From contig CAZCTO010000004.1 of NCBI GenBank assembly GCA_964501725.1, positions 62,001 through 126,000 on the forward strand: DNA of 64,000 bases, given 5' to 3'. The DNA is from CAZCTO01 sp964501725 (GTDB lineage: Bacteria; Bacillota; Clostridia; Saccharofermentanales; Saccharofermentanaceae). Shown here in pieces: positions 24,263 through 32,396 of the stretch (position 1 is its first letter; every line of letters begins with the position of its first letter). Both the position numbers and the translations under genes were made by a program. The notes under the pieces were generated by a model, which worked only from the letters and a program-made list of their open reading frames with translations, was not told where the DNA came from and did not search any database.

Positions 24263-24676
24263 TTAAACCAACTCTTTATAACGCTGATAGGTCATCATCA
24301 ACAGGGATTTGTCCTGACTGTAAGTCACCTTTTCCAGCGCTTCTTTAATCGGAAAAAACTTCCCGTCCGAAAAGTTCTGGGAGGGGTTCGGATTCACGGA
24401 CGGACTGGAGGCCTTCATGATATACCAGACAATCTTATTACATACCGGCTTCTGTCTGGTCACTGAATAAAACTCATAATTGGTTCTTCCGGCAGGAGAC
24501 AAGATCTTCGCCTGGACTCCGGCTTCGTAGGATACGCGTTCCAGAGCCACCTCATCCGGTTGCTCCGCAGAACGAATAACCCCCTTCGGAAAACACCACT
24601 CGTGCTTCTCATTCTTAAGCAGAAGCACCGAATCCTCGAAAAAGACAATTCCTCCCGAGCAATTACGAACCAGCAT
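24263..24676 (-). CDS. Nudix-fold protein with degenerate Nudix box
   Basis: Nudix-fold protein of 137 residues. The opening strand SGGIVFFEDSVLLLKN and the WCFPKG that normally leads into the Nudix helix are present. The Nudix box itself is altered: instead of REx-EExG the helix reads ERVSYEAGV, so Arg and the first Glu are exchanged and one metal-binding Glu is Tyr. The ATG at 24676 is chosen because a GGGGGCGG element lies four bases upstream and it fits the usual family start; the frame runs on to a TTG at 24712. Either substrate use is unusual or hydrolysis is reduced. It has its own promoter. Confidence 0.75.
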   Translation of the reverse strand: MLVRNCSGGIVFFEDSVLLLKNEKHEWCFPKGVIRSAEQPDEVALERVSYEAGVQAKILSPAGRTNYEFYSVTRQKPVCNKIVWYIMKASSPSVNPNPSQNFSDGKFFPIKEALEKVTYSQDKSLLMMTYQRYKELV

Positions 24677-24716
24677 ATTTCCGCCCCCTGCTTCCATTAT
24701 TTTCGAATTCAAATAT

Positions 24717-24745
24717 ATTGTATCATGCAGTCAAAACATTTCCAA
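24717..24745 (-). promoter_or_regulatory. Promoter of Nudix-yigZ cluster
   Basis: On the minus strand, TTGGAA (24745-24740), 17-base spacer ending in TGA (extended -10), TACAAT (24722-24717). It lies 41 bases upstream of the chosen Nudix ATG. Confidence 0.55.
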
Positions 24746-24780
24746 TCAAAGATCCTTATCCCTACGGAGCACTGCGTCAC

Positions 24781-24809
24781 TTGTTGGCTTTGCCCTTTTT
24801 CGTTATAAT
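24781..24809 (+). promoter_or_regulatory. Promoter of exported glycoside-hydrolase-like gene
   Basis: TTGTTG (24781-24786), 17-base spacer, perfect TATAAT (24804-24809), 57 bases before the ATG. It is divergent from the Nudix promoter, 35 bases away. Confidence 0.65.
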
Positions 24810-24865
24810 AGATCACAGTCTTCGATACATGTGTATCGCGCTTTGGTTGGAAATGGAGCGTTTTC

Positions 24866-26197
24866 ATGAGAAAAACCGACTATAGTCCTCAGGTTTCTGC
24901 ATATTCCGGCAATGCGTCCCGAAGGAGAAAACGCAAGTTGATTCGATTCTTGCGCTTTTTTATCTTTGTTATGATTGTTTTAATTATTTCGGTATCTTGC
25001 GTGCTTTTCTGGCATCTCATCGAGGAGCGGATCATTAACAAGAATCCCCCTGTTGCAAGTTCCGGACAAACGACAAAAACTCAAACAAACAGTGACGAAA
25101 CAACGACGGCAACCGATACGACACCGGTAACGACCCCGGTTCCGAAAATCACTGAACTGCTTGCCGGTTCCGCCATTGTCGATTCTTATTTCGGTCCGCT
25201 TCCTCAACCCGAAAAAATTACGGAGCTGAGCCGGAAGTCAGTCAAGGGAATATATATAGGGACCGCAGGTAATCTGGAGCAAAATATCAAACTTACCCAA
25301 AACTCGGAAATTAACGCTTTTGTGATCGATTTGAAAGAGTCCTACGGAGTTGCATTCAATAGCCAAAACGCCCTGGCGAAAGAGATCGGTGATGTTAAGA
25401 GTGTGTATGACCTCTCCGCCGTCGTCGAGCAGTGCCACGCAAATGATATATGGGTCATTGCCCGTATCGTCTGCTTCAAGGACCCCGGTCTTTCCAAAGC
25501 ACACCCTGAACTAAGTATTCAGGATGCAAACGGAGTTCCGTTGAAATTCAAAAACGAGGGCAATATGACTTTTGTCAATCCCTATAGTCCAACAGCTTGG
25601 GATTATTACATTGATCTGGCTATTGAAGCTGTCGATGCGGGTGTCGATGAAATACAGTTCGATTACGTTCGTTTTCCTACCGGGCCATCCACTACCGGCG
25701 AAAAGCCTTACTTCGGACCTGAAGAAACTACGCCGACCAGAGCCGAGGCAGTCAATCGCTTCTTGCAGACAGCCAGAAGGCGGATTCAGGATACCTATGG
25801 AGTACCGGTCAGCGCGGATATTTTTGCCATCGTAATGACCAACGCGCCGGATCGTCTGATTGTCGGTCAGGACTGGCCGACCGTCGGTTTAACCGGTGTG
25901 GATACCTTGTGCCCGATGATTTATCCGGATCACTACGGAAAAGAATTTTACCTGAACGGCAAACTGTACTCTCCGCCTAAAAACTACCCCTATGAAATCA
26001 TCTACAACGCGCTTGTCGTTGCGAAGCAGCAGGCAGGAGAGGGATACAGCATCATTCGCCCTTATTTAGCGGCTTTTAACTATGGATACGACGACATTAA
26101 TCGGCAAATCAAAGGGGCACAAGACGCCGGATGTAATGAATTTATTCTCTGGAATGCCAATGCCGAATACACTCAAGGAAACTATGACGGCAAATAG
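24866..26197 (+). CDS. Exported glycoside-hydrolase-like protein (DUF4015 type)
   Basis: A 443-residue membrane-anchored exported protein. The basic N-terminus is followed by a signal-anchor helix (about residues 32-52) and a Thr-rich linker (about 66-92). The main domain is a TIM-barrel-like fold of the DUF4015 family, placed among putative glycoside hydrolases. Recognisable elements are GIYIGTAGNL, NAFVIDLKESYG, DEIQFDYVRFPTGP and LCPMIYPDHYG. The conserved acidic residues in DLKE and DYVRFP are likely active-site positions by analogy. A ribosome-binding GGAG precedes the ATG. It stands alone between its own promoter and terminator. The substrate is unknown; a cell-wall or exopolysaccharide glycan is a reasonable guess. 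Confidence 0.8.
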   Translation: MRKTDYSPQVSAYSGNASRRRKRKLIRFLRFFIFVMIVLIISVSCVLFWHLIEERIINKNPPVASSGQTTKTQTNSDETTTATDTTPVTTPVPKITELLAGSAIVDSYFGPLPQPEKITELSRKSVKGIYIGTAGNLEQNIKLTQNSEINAFVIDLKESYGVAFNSQNALAKEIGDVKSVYDLSAVVEQCHANDIWVIARIVCFKDPGLSKAHPELSIQDANGVPLKFKNEGNMTFVNPYSPTAWDYYIDLAIEAVDAGVDEIQFDYVRFPTGPSTTGEKPYFGPEETTPTRAEAVNRFLQTARRRIQDTYGVPVSADIFAIVMTNAPDRLIVGQDWPTVGLTGVDTLCPMIYPDHYGKEFYLNGKLYSPPKNYPYEIIYNALVVAKQQAGEGYSIIRPYLAAFNYGYDDINRQIKGAQDAGCNEFILWNANAEYTQGNYDGK

Positions 26198-26235
26198 ATT
26201 CCGGGTATAAGTAAAAAAACTCTCGATTTCGCAAA

Positions 26236-26275
26236 AAAGCATCCGCCCTTTTGAAGGGCGGATGCTTTCATTTTT
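26236..26275 (+). terminator. Intrinsic terminator after glycoside-hydrolase-like gene
   Basis: A perfect 15-bp stem (AAAGCATCCGCCCTT, 26236-26250, with 26254-26268), 3-base loop, then CATTTTT. Confidence 0.85.
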
Positions 26276-26316
26276 ACTTAATTGACCATTTTACAGAGAT
26301 TCTATTTTGCTGCGAT

Positions 26317-26450
26317 GCGATCCCTCTCGCCAAGCCATCGGCGGGCGTAGACGAAACTTACTCTGCAGTAATGCGATCCCTCTCGCCAAGCCATCGGCGG
26401 GCGTAGACGAAACTTACTCTGCAGTAATGCGATCCCTCTCGCCAAGCCAT
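26317..26450. repeat. 56-bp tandem repeat at the 3' end of serS
   Basis: The block GCGATCCCTCTCGCCAAGCC begins at 26317, 26373 and 26429, exactly 56 bp apart. The two full units appear identical and the third stops after about 22 bp, where unique serS sequence resumes. The last part of serS and its stop codon lie within the array. 56 is not a multiple of three, so each unit is read in a different frame. Confidence 0.9.
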
Positions 26451-27703
26451 TTCCGGAGGACTTCCGGTATGATGACGCTTCCGTCTTCCTGCTGGTACTG
26501 CTCAACAATCGCGGGAAGTACCCGGCTGGTCGCCAGTCCGGAAGCATTCAGTGTGTGTACAAAATCAGTACTCTTCCCGTCTGCCCGGCGGAATTTCATA
26601 TTTCCGCGCCTTGCCTGATAGGCTCCCGCATTCGATGCGGAGCTGACTTCTTTGTAATCATTCATCGAAGGGATCCATATCTCGATATCGTATGTTTTCA
26701 TCATGGAGGCCGAACAGTCTTCCGCTGCAAGCTTTGTCACCCGGTGATGCAATCCGAGACCTTTAACCAGCGCCGATGCTTTCCCGACGAGCTCTTCGAG
26801 CGCGGCATCCGAATCCTCCGGACGGGTGTACTGAAACATCTCGATTTTATTAAACTGATGACCGCGGATCATTCCGCGTTCTTCTGCCCGATATGATCCG
26901 GCTTCTTTTCGATAACAAGGCGTATATGCGAAGTACTTAAGCGGAAGTTCGGCTTCGGACAGGATTTCGCCGCGGTGCAAATTTACGAGCGCCGTCTCAG
27001 CGGTCGGAAGCATGAAATGCGTGAAACCTTCCGCGGCTTCCTCGTTACGAACCTGATAGACTTCATCCTTGAACTTCGGAAATTGCCCTGCTGTGTAGCC
27101 GCAAGCCGTATTCAACATATGCGGCGGCAAAATGAACTCGTAACCGTCAGCCAGGTGGCATTCCATGAAATAATTCAGCAGTGCCCACTCAAGCAGTGCG
27201 CCGTCTTTTCTGTATATCCAGTATCCGTTACCGGAAAGTTTGACGCCGCGTTCGTAGTCGATCATGCCGAGTTTCTCAACGATATTCACATGATGTTTGG
27301 GGGGAAAGGCAAATACCGGTTTCTCTCCGAACACCGAAACCACCTTGTTATTTTCTTTGCCTCCCGCAATAACATCATCTGCGGGAACATTCGGCAGTCC
27401 GATTAAAAAATCATTTTGCTTCAGTTCGATTACGGCAAGTTCGCTGTCCAGGAGTCGGATTTGCTCCGCAACTTCTTTCATCTCGACAAAAACCGATTCG
27501 ACATCCTGTCCCGCTTTTTTCATGCCCGGGATCTTCGCACTTGCCTGATTTCTTTTGGCCTTCAGCGCTTCCACCTTGACGATGATTTCGCGACGGTTCT
27601 GATCCGCTTTCAGAAAGTCGGAAAAATCAACGGAGCATCCCTTTTTTGCGAGTTTAGAAGCGACGGCCCCGGGATTATTTCGAATTTCATTGATATCCAG
27701 CAT
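26414..27703 (-). CDS. serS: Seryl-tRNA synthetase
   Basis: Class II synthetase charging tRNA-Ser. An N-terminal coiled-coil arm (about residues 28-105) leads to the catalytic core. Motif 2 is near TPCYRKEAGS and RGMIRGHQF, and motif 3 is the family's SNAGAYQARRGNMKFR followed by TLNASGLATSR. Length 429 is normal. AGGAGG lies upstream of the ATG. The last residues (ERDRITAE) are encoded by the 56-bp repeat, so the natural tail seems to have been replaced or extended by the repeat. No T-box leader is visible: only about 190 bases separate it from the divergent rnfC, and a TATAAT lies about 40 bases upstream of the start. Confidence 0.95.
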   Translation of the reverse strand: MLDINEIRNNPGAVASKLAKKGCSVDFSDFLKADQNRREIIVKVEALKAKRNQASAKIPGMKKAGQDVESVFVEMKEVAEQIRLLDSELAVIELKQNDFLIGLPNVPADDVIAGGKENNKVVSVFGEKPVFAFPPKHHVNIVEKLGMIDYERGVKLSGNGYWIYRKDGALLEWALLNYFMECHLADGYEFILPPHMLNTACGYTAGQFPKFKDEVYQVRNEEAAEGFTHFMLPTAETALVNLHRGEILSEAELPLKYFAYTPCYRKEAGSYRAEERGMIRGHQFNKIEMFQYTRPEDSDAALEELVGKASALVKGLGLHHRVTKLAAEDCSASMMKTYDIEIWIPSMNDYKEVSSASNAGAYQARRGNMKFRRADGKSTDFVHTLNASGLATSRVLPAIVEQYQQEDGSVIIPEVLRKWLGERDRITAE

Positions 27704-27896
27704 ATAACTGCCTCCTAAAAAAACATTTCTTACCGATGCAGGTATTATAACGTATTGCGCGAAGTTTAGAAAGAAAGAGGGGAAAAACAGGCGTGCAACA
27801 ATTATATGAGAACGTTCTGGTTATTATCAATAAATGTGTTTCTAATTTTATTCTTATTGCTTATAATGACGTTAGATTATTTTAGGAGGCGATGGT

Positions 27897-29309
27897 TTGA
27901 AAGCAGTTCATATCTTTCGCGGAGGAGTGCATCCGAAACAAAACAAGAACACGGACGTCCTTCCGTCTATTCGCCTCAACGATTTTCCTGAAGTCGAAAT
28001 TTTACTTCAGCAGCATATCGGTCCCCCTTGCGTATGTGTTGTCGCACCGGGGGATTATGTTTATGTCGGACAGCTGATCGGCAAGGCAGAACACCCCATG
28101 TCGGTTCCGATCCACGCCAGTGTGTCCGGTACCGTGAAGGAAATTCACTATGTTGTTTCCGCGACGGGCACTCCGATCGAAGCCGTTCGTATCGAATCGG
28201 ATATGGCATTCAAGTTGCTCCCTTCCCTTTCTCCGCCGCAGGTGAACTCCAAAGAAGAATTCATTGAAATGGTTAAATCCAGCGGTCTGGTCGGTCTCGG
28301 CGGAGCGACTTTTCCGACGCATGTCAAGTTAAATCCTCCCAAAGGCAAAGAGCCTGATCTTCTTCTGATTAACGCCGCCGAATGCGAGCCGTATATCACA
28401 TCCGACTTTCGGTTGATTAACGAACACCCCGACCAGGTCATCGACGGTATACTGGCCGTGATGAAATGGCTTGATATTCCAAAGACAATCATCGGTGTGG
28501 AGGACAATAAGCCTCTGGTGCCCCGCATTTTTACGCATGAGCTTGAGAAGAGGGTTTTCAAGACCGGAGAGAAGAGCGACATCCGGATATGTTCGCTAAA
28601 AACAGTCTATCCACAGGGCGCCGAGAAAATGCTCATCTATTCACTGTCAGGCCGCAGGGTGCCGACCGGTAAGCTTCCCCATGATGTCGGCGTTTTGGTA
28701 ATGAACGTGTCGACCGTCTGTTTCATCGGAAGATTCATGAAAGAAGGCGTGCCGCTTGTCCGCAAGCGCGTTACGCTCGACGGAAGCGCTCTAAATATTC
28801 ACGGCAATTTCAATGTTCCCATCGGCGCCAAAATTAAAGATGTCATCGCGGCAGCCGGAGGAACGCGTGAAGAACCGCGCAAAATCATCATGGGCGGCCC
28901 GATGATGGGCGTCTCTCTGGATCGTGACGATTGCGGAATCATAAAGGCAAATAACGCAATTTTGGTTTTCGGTGCCAAAGAGACCCGGATCACCACCGAA
29001 TCGGCCTGTATTCGATGCGGCCGGTGTGTATCGGCATGCCCGATGAATCTGATGCCCACCGGCATTGATCAGTCCACCCGGACTAAGGATTTGAACGGAC
29101 TTGTATACTTTCATGTTATGGACTGTATCGAGTGCGGTTGTTGCACGTATGTCTGCCCCGCGAAGCGCTTTTTGACGCAAAGCATCAAGAACGGCAAGAT
29201 CTTCCTCAAGGCCGAGAACGCGCGTCTCGAGCGCGAAAAACAACTGGTCGTATCACTATCCGCTTCTTCATCGGGAAAGGAGGAGCAGGACGTCAAACCG
29301 GCACAATAG
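27897..29309 (+). CDS. rnfC: Rnf complex subunit C (NADH-binding)
   Basis: Cytoplasmic peripheral subunit of the Rnf complex that exchanges electrons with NAD(H). It opens with HIFRGGVHP as usual, has the nucleotide- and flavin-binding region (GLGGATFPTHVK, NAAECEPYI), and ends with two [4Fe-4S] motifs, CIRCGRCVSACP and CIECGCCTYVCP. Length 470 is typical. The start is TTG at 27897, seven bases after AGGAGG; the nearby ATG at 27892 hits a stop in its own frame. First gene of the rnfCDGEAB operon. A TATAAT at 27862-27867 with a poor -35 could be its promoter. Confidence 0.95.
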   Translation: MKAVHIFRGGVHPKQNKNTDVLPSIRLNDFPEVEILLQQHIGPPCVCVVAPGDYVYVGQLIGKAEHPMSVPIHASVSGTVKEIHYVVSATGTPIEAVRIESDMAFKLLPSLSPPQVNSKEEFIEMVKSSGLVGLGGATFPTHVKLNPPKGKEPDLLLINAAECEPYITSDFRLINEHPDQVIDGILAVMKWLDIPKTIIGVEDNKPLVPRIFTHELEKRVFKTGEKSDIRICSLKTVYPQGAEKMLIYSLSGRRVPTGKLPHDVGVLVMNVSTVCFIGRFMKEGVPLVRKRVTLDGSALNIHGNFNVPIGAKIKDVIAAAGGTREEPRKIIMGGPMMGVSLDRDDCGIIKANNAILVFGAKETRITTESACIRCGRCVSACPMNLMPTGIDQSTRTKDLNGLVYFHVMDCIECGCCTYVCPAKRFLTQSIKNGKIFLKAENARLEREKQLVVSLSASSSGKEEQDVKPAQ

Positions 29310-29342
29310 GATCGCCCGGACGTTTCTGCACAGGCATAACCC

Positions 29343-30407
29343 ATGAAACTGGAAGTCTCCAATTCACCTCACATTCGGGATCGCGCAACCACCACCGCGA
29401 TTATGCGCGACGTGTTGATCGCGCTTCTTCCTGCCGTGATCGCCGCAGGCATTATTTTCGGTCTTCGATCGATCATGCTGATCCTTGTATCGGTGATCAG
29501 TTGTATGTTGTTTGAGTATTTGGCCCGCAAAATCATGAAAAGAAACAACACGCTGCCGGATTTATCCGCAGTGGTTACCGGTGTTCTTCTTGCTTTTGGT
29601 TTACCGCCGACCCTTCCGATCTACATGACGGTGATCGGTGCTTTCTTTGCGATCGTAGTCGTAAAGCAGATGTTCGGCGGTCTCGGACAGAATTTTGTGA
29701 ATCCGGCACTGACATCCAGAATTTTTCTGGTTATTGCTTTTCCAAATCAAATGATCATCTGGACGGTACGCGAAGGTGCTTTTTCTTTCTTAAACTCACT
29801 TAAGGGGGCGGACCTGGTTTCCTCAGCCACCCCGCTTGCGGCATTCCGCAATGCGAATGCCGAGGTCGTCTCCAGTGCGACCCCGGTCGCGGATGCAAAT
29901 CCCCTGCCCGGCTTGCTTGACTTGTTTCTGGGAAATAAGGGTGGTTGCATCGGGGAAATTTGCATTCTCGCACTGCTTATTGGTGCGGTATATCTTCTCG
30001 CTCGAAAAGTCATCGCTCCGTGGATCCCCCTCGCATATCTGGGTTCTTTTACCCTGATGATTATGCTGTTCGGGAATACTTCCTTTTTCAAAACAATTGC
30101 GGATGCGCCCTTTGCTTTATCATCCTGGGAGACCGCAATAAACGAGCCGACTTACATGCTTCTGTCCGGCGGCCTGATTCTCGGCGCTTTCTTTATGGCG
30201 ACCGATTATGTTACTTCGCCGATTACCCGCAGAGGAAAGATTATCTTCGGTGTCGGATGCGGCCTTCTGACATTTCTGATCCGCTACTACGGAAATATCG
30301 CCGAGGGAGTTTCCTTTGCCATTATTCTGATGAATATTCTTTCGCCGAACATTGATCGTTTGACGATGAGAAAGCCTTTCGGAGGAAGAAAACATGAACG
30401 CGCTTAA
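29343..30407 (+). CDS. rnfD: Rnf complex subunit D (membrane flavoprotein)
   Basis: Polytopic membrane subunit carrying covalent FMN and taking part in ion transport. The family start SNSPHIRDRATT is clear, and the flavin-attachment region reads VSSATPLAAF (Thr expected to hold FMN). A near copy, VSSATPVAD, occurs about 23 residues later, giving two candidate threonines. Length 354 is normal. It overlaps rnfG by 14 bases. In the Rnf complex electrons pass between ferredoxin and NAD+ with export of Na+ or H+. Confidence 0.95.
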   Translation: MKLEVSNSPHIRDRATTTAIMRDVLIALLPAVIAAGIIFGLRSIMLILVSVISCMLFEYLARKIMKRNNTLPDLSAVVTGVLLAFGLPPTLPIYMTVIGAFFAIVVVKQMFGGLGQNFVNPALTSRIFLVIAFPNQMIIWTVREGAFSFLNSLKGADLVSSATPLAAFRNANAEVVSSATPVADANPLPGLLDLFLGNKGGCIGEICILALLIGAVYLLARKVIAPWIPLAYLGSFTLMIMLFGNTSFFKTIADAPFALSSWETAINEPTYMLLSGGLILGAFFMATDYVTSPITRRGKIIFGVGCGLLTFLIRYYGNIAEGVSFAIILMNILSPNIDRLTMRKPFGGRKHERA

Positions 30408-30990
30408 GAAAACGCTTCCGGCATTGATTCTTGCGGCGATCTGTCTGGTCTGTGTGCTTCTTCTTGCGGTAACCAATGAGCTGACAAAGGGTCCGATCGC
30501 AAAACAGGAAGAAATTGCTGCACTGGAACGAAAAAAAGCTATATTTCCGGACGGCGAGACTTTTGTCAAAATCGAGATTACCGATGACATGACCACTGAT
30601 ATGAACAGCAAGGGTATCCCGGTGGACGAGGTCCACTCTGCCCTTGACGCTTCCGGCAAAAATCTGGGATACGTTGTGGTCACCCGCAGCTTCGGCTATG
30701 CCGGAGATGTGGTTGTAACCACGGGATTCACGCCGGACGGCTCCGTGGTCCGGGTCTTCGCTGTCGCGGAAAATGACACGCCCAAGTTGGGTAAAGAAGT
30801 GGAAAAGGATGCATTCCTTTCCCAGTTCACTTCGGTGGAGGCCGGGGTTCACGCAAATGTTTCGGCAGGCTCAACAGACGGGATCCGGGCAGTTTCCAGC
30901 GCTACCATTTCGTCCAAAGCGGCCGGCAAAGCTTTTAATTCTGCCGTTGACGCGATTATATATCTTCGGGAGAAAGGGGTGATCGCATAA
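30394..30990 (+). CDS. rnfG: Rnf complex subunit G (FMN-binding)
   Basis: Single-helix membrane protein with an exterior FMN-binding domain. The N-terminal helix spans about residues 9-28. The flavinylation site near the C-terminus reads AVSSATISSKA (family SGAT-like, Thr expected to bind FMN). The 198-residue length is typical. GGAGG precedes the start inside rnfD, and its last base is the first base of the rnfE start codon. Confidence 0.93.
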   Translation: MNALKKTLPALILAAICLVCVLLLAVTNELTKGPIAKQEEIAALERKKAIFPDGETFVKIEITDDMTTDMNSKGIPVDEVHSALDASGKNLGYVVVTRSFGYAGDVVVTTGFTPDGSVVRVFAVAENDTPKLGKEVEKDAFLSQFTSVEAGVHANVSAGSTDGIRAVSSATISSKAAGKAFNSAVDAIIYLREKGVIA

Positions 30991-31772
30991 TGAGTGAAAA
31001 CATGGCCGATAAAACTTACTTGTCTCCGGATCAGCGTCTTGAGGAGAAGAAGAAAAGCGAGTCGCCGCTGCGTGTAGTTTTGAACGGATTACTTTATGAG
31101 AATCCTGCGTTTCTTCTGGTTCTCGGGACTTGTCCCCTGTTGGCAGTTACAATTTCTGCAAAATCTTCATTTTTTATGGGAATTGCGGTTATTTTTGTGC
31201 TGACCGGTTCTGAACTTATTATTTCAATGCTTCGGAATATCATTCCGGATAAGGTTCGCATCCCTGCGTTTATCACCGTTATTGCCGGTTTTGTAACGAT
31301 TGTTCAAATGGCGGTTTCCGCTTATCTGCCGGCCTTGAATAAATCCCTCGGGATATATATACCTTTGATCGTTGTTAATTGCATCGTGCTTGCCCGGGCA
31401 GAGGCTTTTTCATGCAAGCGCCCCGTAATGCTCTCGGTGCTCGACGGCTTAAGCATGGGATCGGGCTTTATGGTCGCTCTGGTGATTATGGGGTCTGTCC
31501 GCGAAATTCTCGGCAACGGGACGATCTTTGATCTCAAGCTTCCGCTTTTCGGAACCGTTTTCGAGCCGATGATGTTTTTCTTGCTTCCTCCGGGCGGATT
31601 TTTCGTATACGGAATCTGTATTTGCGTAACGCAAATTGTCATTAAAAAACTCGAAAAAATCAAAAAGCATAAAATTGCTCTTCCGGTGTCCGGATGTGCC
31701 GCCTGTGGCGCTTGCGCGGCGGGATCTGCGTGTAACACGAATAATGATCCCATTGAAAGCGAGGTGAAATAA
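30990..31772 (+). CDS. rnfE: Rnf complex subunit E with Cys-rich C-terminal tail
   Basis: Polytopic membrane subunit that pairs with RnfA. About six helices follow a 40-residue hydrophilic start. The region GIYIPLIVVNCIVLARAEAF and LDGLSMGSGF are family hallmarks. After the last helix comes an unusual tail, CAACGACAAGSAC, with four cysteines (260 residues in total, longer than the usual 200-230). The tail could bind metal or an Fe-S cluster, or simply be a clade-specific extension; this is inference. The start overlaps the rnfG stop. Confidence 0.92.
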   Translation: MSENMADKTYLSPDQRLEEKKKSESPLRVVLNGLLYENPAFLLVLGTCPLLAVTISAKSSFFMGIAVIFVLTGSELIISMLRNIIPDKVRIPAFITVIAGFVTIVQMAVSAYLPALNKSLGIYIPLIVVNCIVLARAEAFSCKRPVMLSVLDGLSMGSGFMVALVIMGSVREILGNGTIFDLKLPLFGTVFEPMMFFLLPPGGFFVYGICICVTQIVIKKLEKIKKHKIALPVSGCAACGACAAGSACNTNNDPIESEVK

Positions 31773-31776
31773 TCCG

Positions 31777-32367
31777 ATGCAACTAATGCTCATTATTTTA
31801 TTCTCAGCCATTCTGGTCGACAATTTTGTTCTGTCCAAATTCCTCGGTATCTGCTCTTTTCTCGGCGTCTCCAAAAACCTGAACACGGCAATGGGGATGA
31901 GCGGCGCTGTTATTCTGGTTATGCTGATCTCTACGGCGCTGACCTGGCCGATTCACTATTACCTTCTGGTACCGCTTCAAATCTCTTACCTCCAGACGCT
32001 TGTTTTTATCCTGGTCATTGCGGCGCTTGTCCAGATGGTCGAAATGATCATTAAAAAGCAAATGCCGCCCCTCTATAAAGCCTTAGGCATTTATCTTCCC
32101 TTAATCACAACGAATTGTGCTGTTCTCGGAGTCGCCATCCTGAACATCACCAAGTCGTATTCCTTCTGGGAATCGATGGTCAATTCACTGGGGGGCGGAC
32201 TCGGCTTTACGCTGGCGCTGTTTATGTTTTCCGGTGTCCGGATGAGGATCGAAAAATCAGATATCCCCGAAGCACTTAAGGGGCTTCCGATCACACTCAT
32301 TGCCGCGTCGCTGGTTTCGGTTTCGTTCATGGGCTTTAAGGGCTTGATTGAGAATTTGTTCGGTTAA
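31777..32367 (+). CDS. rnfA: Rnf complex subunit A
   Basis: Six-helix membrane subunit homologous to RnfE, with inverted topology in the complex. Family hallmarks are ILVDNFVLSKFLGICSFLGV at the start and LGIYLPLITTNCAVLG in the middle; the conserved Cys in each half is the known ligand of a membrane-embedded [2Fe-2S] cluster shared with RnfE. Length 196 is typical. It follows rnfE by four bases. Confidence 0.95.
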   Translation: MQLMLIILFSAILVDNFVLSKFLGICSFLGVSKNLNTAMGMSGAVILVMLISTALTWPIHYYLLVPLQISYLQTLVFILVIAALVQMVEMIIKKQMPPLYKALGIYLPLITTNCAVLGVAILNITKSYSFWESMVNSLGGGLGFTLALFMFSGVRMRIEKSDIPEALKGLPITLIAASLVSVSFMGFKGLIENLFG

Positions 32368-32396
32368 TACGTCTGCTTCGGCTAAGGAGATAAAAC

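Noticed and set aside
27704..27896. Possible T-box leader of serS
   Set aside because: The space to the divergent rnfC is too short, and no T-box sequence or anti-terminator pair was recognisable.
27806..27991. 61-residue hydrophobic frame before rnfC
   Set aside because: Hydrophobicity comes from AT-rich promoter DNA; it runs out of frame into rnfC and has no ribosome-binding site.
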